Shown: positions 1 through 5,908 of the stretch, one piece after another | How positions within the stretch are numbered: position 1 is the first letter of the stretch | How the letters are laid out: every line of letters begins with the position of its first letter | Source of the DNA: Treponema sp. | GTDB taxonomy: Bacteria; Spirochaetota; Spirochaetia; Treponematales; Breznakiellaceae | Direction of reading: 5' to 3' | Assembly (NCBI GenBank): GCA_031284195.1 | Contig: JAITAI010000022.1 | Location: 1 to 17,752, forward strand | DNA: 17,752 bases | Position numbers and translations under genes: made by a program | The notes under the pieces: generated by a model | Seen by the model: the letters and a program-made list of their open reading frames with translations, nothing else | The model's database searches: none | Told to the model about the DNA's origin: nothing

Positions 1-1
1 T

Positions 2-106
2 TCCGTAGGGGATCGCTATGATATGGACATCGCCCTTCCTCTGAGCTTAGGCATGGGAGGCATCTTGGTAGACGGCGTAGAGGATGTATATCATCTTGTA
101 ATATGA
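2..106 (+). CDS. HAD-superfamily hydrolase, C-terminal end (partial)
   Basis: Only the last 34 residues lie in the window; the 5' part is outside. The segment GDRYDMDIALPLSLGMGG matches the last motif of haloacid-dehalogenase hydrolases, where the GD...D acidic residues bind Mg2+ and the following glycine-rich stretch ends the Rossmann-like core. The rest (ILVDGVEDVYHL) is the usual last strand and helix. HAD enzymes of this layout are cytosolic phosphatases such as phosphoglycolate or other sugar-phosphate phosphatases; the substrate cannot be inferred from the tail. The stop is TGA at 104-106. Recognition rests on one motif in a good position near the end of the frame. Confidence 0.7.
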   Translation, partial: SVGDRYDMDIALPLSLGMGGILVDGVEDVYHLVI

Positions 107-560
107 AGAAAGCCTCCGAGAATAGCCACTTTCATGTTCATACAAGGCAAAGCAGGATCCAGTTTTTTTTCTTTAGAAGCGGGGTGAAGTCCCGCAAAAG
201 GGGGCTTATTCCCCGGAACAGCATGACCTATTGGGCTGTATCGGATTGAAACGCCCCTGGTCAGGGCCGTCCCTGCGGACCGGACCGGACCTTTACAGGG
301 TGTAGGCAGTTATCTTCATGGGGGCCGGGAGGCCCTCCTGAACTTGATAAAGGGATTATATATTACCATGTTTCGGCTAACCGCAGCCCAAAAGACCGCC
401 CCCTCCCCCTCCCGGCTTCTGATTATACTTTATTAAAAAGACGGCGTGTCAAGTACCTAACGCCTAATCCCCCGTTTTTTTGTACTTTTTCTCTATTCTG
501 AAGAATCCAACACCCGTACTTTTGAATCCGGCATGGATTCTTATAATAGAGGAGATGTAT
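107..560. other. Intergenic stretch rich in hairpins; no gene recognised
   Basis: No convincing coding frame is seen between the HAD stop and the ribosome-binding site of the next frame. The stretch holds several G+C-rich hairpins: GCGGG/CCCGC near 180-196, GGGG/CCCC near 202-216, an AGGG/CCCT helix inside GGTC/GGACC near 259-281, and GGGCC/GGCCC near 323-336. A longer-range 9-bp match pairs GCCGGGAGG (about 325-333) with CCTCCCGGC (about 409-417). A small hairpin GAATCC/GGATTC (525-541) is followed directly by TATAAT at 542-547. Conserved cores of RNase P RNA, SRP RNA, tmRNA and cobalamin riboswitches were looked for by eye on both strands and not found. It could be an uncharacterised structured RNA, or decayed sequence. 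Confidence 0.35.
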
Positions 561-563
561 CGC

Positions 564-707
564 ATGAGTCAAAAAACTGATTGGCTGCCCTCAGACCGCA
601 CCGGACCACTGGCAATGGCCAAGGACTGGCATAGCGTCGGCGGGGCTAACGCCCTTTGTACGGTTTTTCTCCGCCACATTTTTGCGGTTGCCGGAATTGC
701 TTCGTAA
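564..707 (+). pseudogene. Truncated hypothetical protein (TDWLPS...LAMAK leader)
   Basis: A frame opens at ATG 564 behind GGAG (551-554), well spaced for translation. It begins MSQKTDWLPSDRTGPLAMAK and continues DWHSV. This leader resembles the start of short hypothetical proteins that I recall as multi-copy in termite-gut Treponema; that recollection is not backed by a search. After about 28 residues the frame enters the attC-like site at 645-754 and ends at TAA 705-707, so the rest of the family's sequence is missing. I read it as the 5' stub of a gene cut off by cassette insertion or recombination. The TATAAT at 542-547 could be its -10 element. Function unknown. Confidence 0.45.
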
Positions 708-754
708 TTCCTTATAGCAACCGCAAAAATGTCATTACAGCCGTAACGTTATGC
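645..754 (+). other. attC-like integron recombination site (attC1)
   Basis: The elements of a folded attC site occur in order: R'' GCTAACG (645-651), L'' GTACGG (658-663), an outer stem ACATTTTTGCGGTTGC (676-691) pairing perfectly with 717-732, an inner hairpin GGAATT/AATTCC (693-698/706-711), L' CCGTAAC (741-747), and R' GTTATGC (748-754). L'' pairs with L' apart from one unpaired base, and R'' pairs with R' over TAACG/CGTTA. R' does not fit the strict GTTRRRY core, but GTTATGC-type cores occur in Vibrio repeats. The boundary motif GTTATGYGYAAT recurs at 14361 and 17455 on the other strand. No integrase gene is present in the window. Confidence 0.65.
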
Positions 755-796
755 GCAATTGGGGTTAAGATTTTTTGAAAAGTATTGAAAAAACAA

Positions 797-825
797 TTGA
801 CAAAATATTAAAAATAAAATATAAT
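797..825 (+). promoter_or_regulatory. Consensus sigma-70 promoter of the GNAT cassette gene
   Basis: TTGACA (797-802) and TATAAT (820-825) are both perfect matches separated by 17 bases. The expected start point, about seven bases past the -10, falls at 832-833, on or next to the A of the ATG at 833. There is no Shine-Dalgarno sequence, so a leaderless mRNA is likely. The promoter sits inside the cassette, downstream of the attC1 boundary, so the cassette carries its own expression signal. Confidence 0.8.
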
Positions 826-832
826 TTATTTT

Positions 833-1465
833 ATGGAAATTGTATTAAAGTTAGAAGAAGAAAAAGACTATAAACTCGTTGATGAAATAACTAGGGAAGC
901 ATTTTGGAATACTTACTTTCCAGGTTGTTGTGAACATTTAATTATTCATAATTTAAGAAAAACAAAAGAATTTGTTAATAAATTGGATTTTGTGGCAATT
1001 TATAATAATAAAATTATTGGAAATATTGTATATGTAGAAACAAAGGTAATAGATAATAATATGGAACATACAGTATTAACATTTGGGCCATTAAGTGTAT
1101 TGCCTGAATATCAGAACAAAGGAATTGGTAGTAAATTAATAAACCATACTATAAATTTATCGCAAGAAATGGGATATAAAGCAATAATAATATATGGCGA
1201 TCCAGGGTATTATAAAAGATTTGGATTTAAGGAATCAAAAGAATATAACATAACAAACAAAGATAAAAAGTATCCGGCGGCATTATTGGTTTTAGAATTA
1301 TATCCCAATGCCTTAAACGGAATAGCAGGAATATTTGAGGAAGGAAAAAATTATGAAATAAACGAAAAAGAGTTGGAGGAATTTGAAAAAGGATTTACTG
1401 AGAAAGACAAAATGGTTACAAAAAGTCAAGAAAGGTTTATAGAAATAGGAAATAAATATTTATAA
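833..1465 (+). CDS. GNAT family N-acetyltransferase (YhbS-like)
   Basis: The product has 210 residues and is predicted to move an acetyl group from acetyl-CoA to an amine on an unknown substrate in the cytosol. The acetyl-CoA pyrophosphate loop is visible as LSVLPEYQNKGIGSKLI (about 87-103, with Q94-x-x-G-I-G99), followed by the YhbS-type motif GDPGYYKRFGF (122-132). Length and motif order suit the YhbS/Acetyltransf_9 type. The start is fixed by the promoter ending at 825 and the lack of any upstream start. The gene is much richer in A+T than the neighbouring housekeeping genes and is rich in Lys, Ile and Asn codons. It lies between attC1 and a second attC-like site, so it looks like a single-gene integron cassette acquired horizontally. 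Such cassettes can carry drug- or stress-related acetyltransferases, but nothing here shows the substrate. Confidence 0.88.
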   Translation: MEIVLKLEEEKDYKLVDEITREAFWNTYFPGCCEHLIIHNLRKTKEFVNKLDFVAIYNNKIIGNIVYVETKVIDNNMEHTVLTFGPLSVLPEYQNKGIGSKLINHTINLSQEMGYKAIIIYGDPGYYKRFGFKESKEYNITNKDKKYPAALLVLELYPNALNGIAGIFEEGKNYEINEKELEEFEKGFTEKDKMVTKSQERFIEIGNKYL

Positions 1466-1479
1466 AAATAATGGAGTAC

Positions 1480-1497
1480 GCCCCAACTGCGTCTAAC
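1480..1497 (+). other. attC-like site 2, left part (split by the IS)
   Basis: The R'' core GTCTAAC (1491-1497) fits RYYYAAC exactly and lies 25 bases past the GNAT stop, where a cassette's attC should start. The preceding CCCCAACTGC, read with the core, is an imperfect inverted match to the cassette's left end at 748-764. The site is cut immediately after CTAAC by the IS1182-type element and resumes at 3196. Confidence 0.55.
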
Positions 1498-1516
1498 GAG
1501 GCTGTCGAAAAAGTAG
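1498..1516 (+). repeat. IS1182-type left terminal inverted repeat
   Basis: GAGGCTGTCGAAAAAGTAG matches the reverse complement of 3177-3195 at 18 of 19 bases. The three bases before it, AAC (1495-1497), are repeated directly after the right end (3196-3198) and are the probable target duplication. Confidence 0.85.
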
Positions 1517-1631
1517 TTTTTGGGGCAGGTGCTTCCTGTCCTGGGAGACCGGGCTATACAATCTGTCCTTGAATCACCTGATAACCGCTCCGCTCCCTCC
1601 CTCCGAAAGCACTTCTCCCCCTATCATCCCA

Positions 1632-3108
1632 TCAGTTTCCGGCCGCTATCCGCGGTATACATTTCCCTATGTTGTGCACTATGCAATACCCTAACCATTG
1701 GTTGTTTACTTTGACCTTCCCCCTCAGCGAAAAGCTGTCCATCCACTTACAGCAGCTCATATCGGAAAAACACGGCTCTCTAATCTGCATCCGCCTCCCG
1801 TATAAGGCACGGTACTTCACTTCGTCTAGCTTCTTCCTCATCTTCTCCCACCGGTTCTCTTCCCCGCTCCGGTCAACAATATACAGCGTCCCTTTGGGAT
1901 TCTTCCCTCCACGTCCGGCTATGCATCGCGGTTGTAACGGACATCCCTTGCAGTCCCCGCTTTTCGCCTGATACTGCTCCCCCTGTTCCGATTCAGCTTT
2001 GTACATAAGCTCTTTCCCCGCAGGACACCGGTACCTGTTTCCCGTTTCTTCATATTCAAAGTCTTCCCCCGTATACCCCCCCTTGCCTCCGTGCTCAGGC
2101 CACCCGTCAAAATGTCCGTCCTGTTTACGGAATTGCTGATCCGGTATCAGCACCGGTATCCCGCGTTCCGCCACTGCCTTCAGATCCTTCTCCGTACAAT
2201 ATCCCCTGTCCCCTTCTCCTATCGCTTCCTTAAGCGGCTCCTCTTCCCCGCTCAACCCTTTCATCGTTTTACTCAGTCTATCCATCATCTCCAGAACATA
2301 TTCACGCTCACTCCCGCTCCCAAACGCTTCCGCCACCACGATTACCTCTTTCTCACTGTCCCTCACCGCTATCTCCTTGTATCCCTGAATATACCCGTGC
2401 GCCCCCTTGTTCTTCGCGCTCTCCTCGTCCGTTATGTTCGTTTTTACTTCCTCCCCTCCGGCTCCCGCGCCCACCTCCGCCCTCGAAAAAAACCTGTCGA
2501 TATACTTCAGTTTCTTCTCTATCCGCTCAAGATGTTTATCCTGCTATGCTTTATCGTACCCCTGAAAAGGCCGCCCCCGATACGTCCTTCTCTCCGGCTG
2601 CCTGTTTATCCGGCGCCCCATGCTGCCCTAGTAGCTTTCCCCTCAATGCTTCAAGACTCTTCTTCTCCTTCCCCAGTTCCTCATGCGTCCCGGACCATTC
2701 CTTCGCCGCGTTGGACGGCAGCTTGCAGCCGTCTATGGCAAACCGTTCCTCGCCGATGAGTCCAAGGGCGTAACACTTCAGCCGTACCTGCGAGAAAAGA
2801 TCTTTCACCGCTTCAGCCTGACTGCTCATGAAGTACGCTATGGTGCCGTGGCCGGGTTCCGCATCCCGGGCAAGGGCTTTTAGTATGATAGTGGTTTTGC
2901 AGGCATATTCGATGGGCCCGCTGGTGATAATCCCCCGGGAGTAACCCTAGCAGATTATTTTGAGCATGACCTCAGGGGAATAAGCGGGAGCTCCCGTCTG
3001 ATCGTTATGGAAGGAGGAGAGGTTCAACTGGTCGATGAGGTAGTTCAAGGTAGGTTCGAAGGAGCCTGGTATGAGTTGTTGCTCAAGGCAGACGGTAAGG
3101 AATAATCC
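1632..3108 (-). pseudogene. IS1182-family transposase, disrupted
   Basis: The reading frame can be followed across most of a typical IS1182 DDE transposase. The N-terminal region (EQQLIPGSFEPTLNYLIDQL, then APAYSPEVMLKIIC) is followed by an in-frame TAG (2949-2947), then GYSRGII and a middle part containing FAIDGCKLPSNAAKEWSG. The frame breaks near 2560 and meets another TAG (2546-2544). The long C-terminal part contains DRGYCTEKDL, a cysteine cluster CKGCPLQPRC, and RGKVKVNNQWLGYCIVHNI. No credible start codon with a ribosome-binding site was found near 3108. At least two nonsense changes and one frameshift make it inactive as it stands. The frames running the other way through this stretch are shadows. 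Confidence 0.85.
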
Positions 3109-3176
3109 CTATGGCTTATCAAAATAATTATAACGGGGCATAGTAGTTGAAGTATATCATAGTTTTTGTTATTTGA

Positions 3177-3195
3177 CTACTTTTCCGACAGCCTC
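3177..3195 (-). repeat. IS1182-type right terminal inverted repeat
   Basis: CTACTTTTCCGACAGCCTC, read on the minus strand, equals the left repeat except for one base. AAC follows at 3196-3198. Confidence 0.85.
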
Positions 3196-3330
3196 AACAG
3201 GACGGTATGCGCTTCGGTGTTAAAGCTATTCCCTTATACGGTTCATTCCACCTCGGCTTACCCTTACAAAGCATAAAGGCCAGGGAATGGGTCTGTAAAA
3301 AAGGCGCTTGGGAATTCAGCGGTTCATAAC
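3196..3330 (+). other. attC-like site 2, right part
   Basis: After the IS the sequence continues AACAGGACGGTATGCGC, then TGTTAAAGC and ACGGTTCATTCCAC. The same blocks in the same order occur in the attC-like site at 13287-13512 read on the minus strand: CTAACAGGGCTGTTTACGCG, GGTTAAAGCC and ACGATTCATTCCAC. A 7-bp internal stem ATTCCCT/AGGGAAT (3228-3234/3282-3288) is present. No clear R' core is seen, so the right end is set roughly. The stretch from here to 3593 has no gene that I can support. Confidence 0.4.
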
Positions 3331-3593
3331 GAGAGGACACAAAGCAGTCATATATAGTCACAGTGGAAATACTACAAAATGCGGCCAGGATTAATCATTT
3401 TTTGTTAAGTTATTGGTTGTTAGTAGCGGCAGGAGACCGATGGAAACGTTACTGGAAAGGACGAATTGGTAGTTTATGGGGTATATCAGCTGCAGGGCGC
3501 GTCAAGACAAGACGCCTAAAATCTGATAGTACATGCTGCGGCCTGCTCAAGCCTCGCTTAACAGTTCCCCTTTTGAAGAGGTATACTGAATCT

Positions 3594-4274
3594 GTGGCAA
3601 TATTGTATATTATCGGTACCCCCATCGGAAACCTGGGGGACATAAGTTACCGGGCAGTAGAGACCCTCAAGACCTTGGATCTTCTAGCCTGTGAGGATAC
3701 CCGCCGAACCCTCAAACTGTTGAATCATTTTGGAATACACCTCTCCTTGCTTTCTTGCAGGGTCCAGAACGAAGTGAGGGCAGCGGAAAAGGTCATCACC
3801 GCATTGGCAGAAGGAAAAATCGTGGGATATGCCAGCGATGCAGGAACACCGGCCCTAAGCGATCCCGGTGCGGCCCTGGTACAGCGGGTGGTACAGGCCG
3901 GGCATGAGGTTATTCCCCTTCCAGGTCCTTCCGCTTTTACAGCCTTGGTGAGTGTTTCCGGGGGGAGGGATAAAAGCGTCTCCTTTGAGGGTTTCCTCTC
4001 CCCCAAGGCAGGACGCCGTCGATCCCGGCTTAAAGAACTTTTAGACCGGGATTCCGCTTTTGTCCTCTATGAATCCCCCTTTAGAATACTTAAGCTTTTA
4101 GAAGATTTGACCGAATTTGATAGGGATCGGTACGTGTGTGTAGGAAGAGAGATGACTAAACTGCACGAAGAATACCTCCGAGGTTCCGTTGAGGAGGTCC
4201 GGTCTATGGTAACGGAAAAAAATGAACTACGAGGCGAGTTTTCAGTCTTTGTATCTGGAAATAAGGTCCATTAA
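3594..4274 (+). CDS. rsmI: 16S rRNA (cytidine-1402-2'-O)-methyltransferase RsmI
   Basis: RsmI uses S-adenosylmethionine to 2'-O-methylate C1402 in the decoding centre of 16S rRNA. Family hallmarks of the tetrapyrrole-methylase fold are all present: GTPIGNLGD (8-16), EDTRR (34-38), SDAGTP (81-86), PGPSA (110-114), FEGFL (131-135) and YESPFR (159-164). The frame is open from 3363, but the family begins directly with the residues encoded from GTG 3594 (AILYIIGTPIG), and GAAGAGG ends about 12 bases before it, so this start is preferred. At 226 residues it is shorter than the roughly 280-residue enterobacterial enzyme and lacks the C-terminal extension; the catalytic core is complete. The flgM sigma-28-type promoter begins just after its stop codon. 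Confidence 0.92.
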   Translation: MAILYIIGTPIGNLGDISYRAVETLKTLDLLACEDTRRTLKLLNHFGIHLSLLSCRVQNEVRAAEKVITALAEGKIVGYASDAGTPALSDPGAALVQRVVQAGHEVIPLPGPSAFTALVSVSGGRDKSVSFEGFLSPKAGRRRSRLKELLDRDSAFVLYESPFRILKLLEDLTEFDRDRYVCVGREMTKLHEEYLRGSVEEVRSMVTEKNELRGEFSVFVSGNKVH

Positions 4275-4278
4275 AGTA

Positions 4279-4305
4279 TAAACTATTAATGGGTGTAGTC
4301 GATAT
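4279..4305 (+). promoter_or_regulatory. Sigma-28 (FliA)-type flagellar promoter of flgM
   Basis: TAAA (4279-4282), 15 bases, then GTCGATAT (4298-4305) closely matches the flagellar consensus TAAA-N15-GCCGATAA, with correct spacing. It lies 22 bases upstream of the flgM ATG. A sigma-28 promoter on flgM would form the known feedback loop in which FlgM inhibits the sigma factor that transcribes it. Confidence 0.7.
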
Positions 4306-4327
4306 TATAAAGAGGTAGGGTAAGCGT

Positions 4328-4609
4328 ATGACGATTGATAGGATAGGCTCCATAAATCCCATTGCATCTGGCAAGTATGAATGGAATAATCAGACTAACC
4401 GAACTGTACAAACTGATTCCATTAGCCTTTCTCCAGAGGCTGTGGAACGGAGTGAGTTGTATCGGGCGCATGAACTGGTGGCTTCCGCTTCTGATGTCCG
4501 TTTGGATCGGATCGCGGAGCTTAAACAAAAGATTGCTGATCCGTCCTATATTAATGATACCATTATACAGGCTACAGCAGATAAAATTATGGATGCTTTA
4601 GATTTATAA
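4328..4609 (+). CDS. flgM: Anti-sigma-28 factor FlgM
   Basis: FlgM binds and inhibits the flagellar sigma factor (FliA/WhiG type) until the hook-basal body is complete and FlgM is exported. The 93-residue size is typical. The N-terminal half is polar and low in hydrophobic residues, as expected for a largely unfolded exported protein. The C-terminal half carries the sigma-binding pattern: SISLSPEAVERSELYRAHEL, then VRLDRIAELKQKIADPSYI and a last helix ADKIMDAL. ATG 4328 follows GAGGTAGGG. Upstream is a sigma-28-type promoter and downstream an intrinsic terminator, so it can form a single-gene unit. Presence of flgM implies a flagellated host, consistent with a spirochaete. Confidence 0.9.
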   Translation: MTIDRIGSINPIASGKYEWNNQTNRTVQTDSISLSPEAVERSELYRAHELVASASDVRLDRIAELKQKIADPSYINDTIIQATADKIMDALDL

Positions 4610-4644
4610 GCTGCGGCTTAGTAAGTACGATGGGCAATAATCAG

Positions 4645-4679
4645 GGTGGAATTGGTGAGTTCCACCTTTTTAATTTTTT
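4645..4679 (+). terminator. Intrinsic terminator after flgM
   Basis: A perfect 7-bp stem GGTGGAA (4645-4651) / TTCCACC (4660-4666) with an 8-base loop is followed by TTTTTAATTTTTTT. It lies 35 bases past the flgM stop and separates flgM from the next gene. Confidence 0.85.
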
Positions 4680-4680
4680 T

Positions 4681-4708
4681 ACCCTAGGGTACAGTTCTTA
4701 AAAACTGT
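4681..4708. promoter_or_regulatory. Two adjacent palindromes upstream of the TrmH-family gene
   Basis: ACCCTAGGGT (4681-4690) is a perfect 10-bp palindrome. It is followed directly by ACAGTT/AACTGT (4691-4696/4703-4708) with a 6-base centre. They lie between the flgM terminator and the methyltransferase start at 4727. They could be an operator; no regulator is identified. Confidence 0.3.
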
Positions 4709-4726
4709 TATTTTCGAATAAGCACC

Positions 4727-5575
4727 ATGATACCTCTGTATAAACTGGAAAAGTTTCCCCCTTCCCTTAGATTGCGTAAAATAGCAAAAATCTTTGGTGA
4801 AGCCGAATACCGGCTGAGCCTGGGCATAGACTTATCCGCCGAAGACTACGGGTATCTGGTCCATATCCTGGAACTCCTGATACTCGATCCCGGCTTTGCT
4901 CCGGGGATTACCCGGGCCCTCAATGATGCCTACAGAACCTTAAAAACCCGATCCCCCCTACACCGGCAAGACCTGAGCCGTGTCCTTAATACGATTCGGC
5001 ATATCCTTCTGGCAGAAACCGGCCAGTCTCCTGCGGATTGGGACTTTATCGACCACACCGGCAGGCTTGACCCAGAGAAACGGCGTTGTTTCCCAGGGAT
5101 GAGGGTCTACCTCGAAGATATCCGTTCCCCCTTCAATGTAGGGGCCATATTCCGTACCGCTGAATCTTTCGGGGTGGAAACCATCTTCCTCTCTCCCTGG
5201 TGTGCGGATCCGAATCATCCCCGGGCAGCACGGACCGCTATGGGTTGTGTCTCGGTCTTGGCTTGGGAACGGCTTTCTCCAGAGAAGGGACTTGAAAGTG
5301 CTCCTTTTTTTGAAAGCCCTTGTTTTGCCCTGGAAACTGGCGGAACCGAACTTGAGGATTTTACCTTCCCCCTCCAGGCTACCCTGATCGTCGGTTCCGA
5401 AGAATTAGGGGTAAGTCCCCAGGCGCTGGCTGCTGCTGATGCTTCTCTGGGCAGGGTATCCATCTCCACCTACGGGGCCAAGGGCTCCCTCAATGCTTCG
5501 GTGGCCGTTGGTATCGCTTTACAGTCCTGGGCCGCGGCCTTGTCTAAGGTGAACTCGATGTACCACTGTCCGTAA
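4727..5575 (+). CDS. SpoU/TrmH-family RNA 2'-O-ribose methyltransferase
   Basis: Members methylate the 2'-OH of ribose in rRNA or tRNA using S-adenosylmethionine and have a C-terminal trefoil-knot fold. All three SpoU motifs are present: LEDIRSPFNVGAIFRTAE (129-146, with the catalytic Asn and Arg), IVGSEELGVS (221-230), and VSISTYGAKGSLNASVA (244-260). The first 120 residues form a mostly helical N-terminal extension of unknown role. At 282 residues it fits the TrmH/RlmB size range. Motif 3 has TYGAKGSLN rather than the usual PMxGxxxSLN, a small departure. The target nucleotide cannot be deduced. The start is the first ATG after the flgM terminator; no strong Shine-Dalgarno sequence is seen. 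Confidence 0.88.
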   Translation: MIPLYKLEKFPPSLRLRKIAKIFGEAEYRLSLGIDLSAEDYGYLVHILELLILDPGFAPGITRALNDAYRTLKTRSPLHRQDLSRVLNTIRHILLAETGQSPADWDFIDHTGRLDPEKRRCFPGMRVYLEDIRSPFNVGAIFRTAESFGVETIFLSPWCADPNHPRAARTAMGCVSVLAWERLSPEKGLESAPFFESPCFALETGGTELEDFTFPLQATLIVGSEELGVSPQALAAADASLGRVSISTYGAKGSLNASVAVGIALQSWAAALSKVNSMYHCP

Positions 5576-5908
5576 AGCCCTTTTGGGAAGCAGCCTGTCC
5601 GTTGCACTTCAAAAATACTTCTCCGGTAGAGTGTCGGTTAAGGAAGGCCACGAAATGCCTCATTTTGAAATGTTACCATGAGTAACTCTAAGTCCTGTAT
5701 AGACTTAGAGTTACAATATGTCTATTGGGGATTTCTGATGGTCTTTTAACCTCTTGGTACCTCTTTATCCAGTATCGAATTAGCTCTTCACCTAATTGCT
5801 TGTAATACACCGACTTATATCATTTGGGTAACATTTTTAATGAAGCAACGCTGCCCATTGAATGCCCATGTCCATTGAGGTACAATGGATACAGCAAAGG
5901 ACAGGGAT
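5576..5908. other. Intergenic region upstream of purD
   Basis: About 330 bases without a gene that I can support. The main feature is the perfect 13-bp hairpin at 5682-5714. A smaller inverted repeat AATTAG/CTAATT lies near 5780-5795. No recognisable purine riboswitch core was seen by eye. The ATG at 5885 is in frame with purD but is not preferred as its start. Confidence 0.5.
5682..5714. repeat. Perfect 13-bp inverted repeat (hairpin) upstream of purD
   Basis: GTAACTCTAAGTC (5682-5694) and GACTTAGAGTTAC (5702-5714) are exact reverse complements with a 7-base loop CTGTATA. No T-run follows on either side, so it is not an obvious intrinsic terminator. Possible roles are an operator, an mRNA-stability hairpin or the remnant of a small mobile repeat. 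Confidence 0.75.

Larger units (their letters stand above)
1498..3195 (-). mobile_element. Decayed IS1182-family insertion sequence
   Basis: The element is 1,698 bp long, bounded by 19-bp inverted repeats with one mismatch, and flanked by AAC on both sides. It contains one transposase gene on the minus strand, broken by nonsense and frameshift changes, so it is unlikely to move unless a related copy supplies transposase. Removing it together with one AAC rejoins CTAACAGGACGGT, which parallels CTAACAGGGCTGT in the attC-like site at 13287-13512 (minus strand). This supports both the ends of the element and insertion into an attC-like R'' core. Confidence 0.85.

Noticed and set aside
243..252. 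GGATTGAAAC, like the 3' end of many CRISPR repeats
   Set aside because: Only one copy; no second repeat at spacer distance and no cas genes in the window.
455..461. ACCTAAC, an exact RYYYAAC attC-type core followed by GCC
   Set aside because: No partner L or R' boxes or stem found downstream within attC distance; a 7-base match alone is expected by chance.
2091..2759. Long plus-strand open frame across the IS element
   Set aside because: It lies opposite the recognisable IS1182 transposase and has low-complexity Pro/Arg/Ser-rich sequence; it is a shadow.
3363..3593. N-terminal extension of rsmI from the GTG at 3363
   Set aside because: The extra 77 residues resemble nothing in the family; the conserved RsmI N-terminus begins at GTG 3594, which has its own ribosome-binding site.
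5885..5908. Earlier in-frame start of purD at 5885
   Set aside because: Poor Shine-Dalgarno spacing and eight extra residues before the conserved KLLVIGSGGREHA start.
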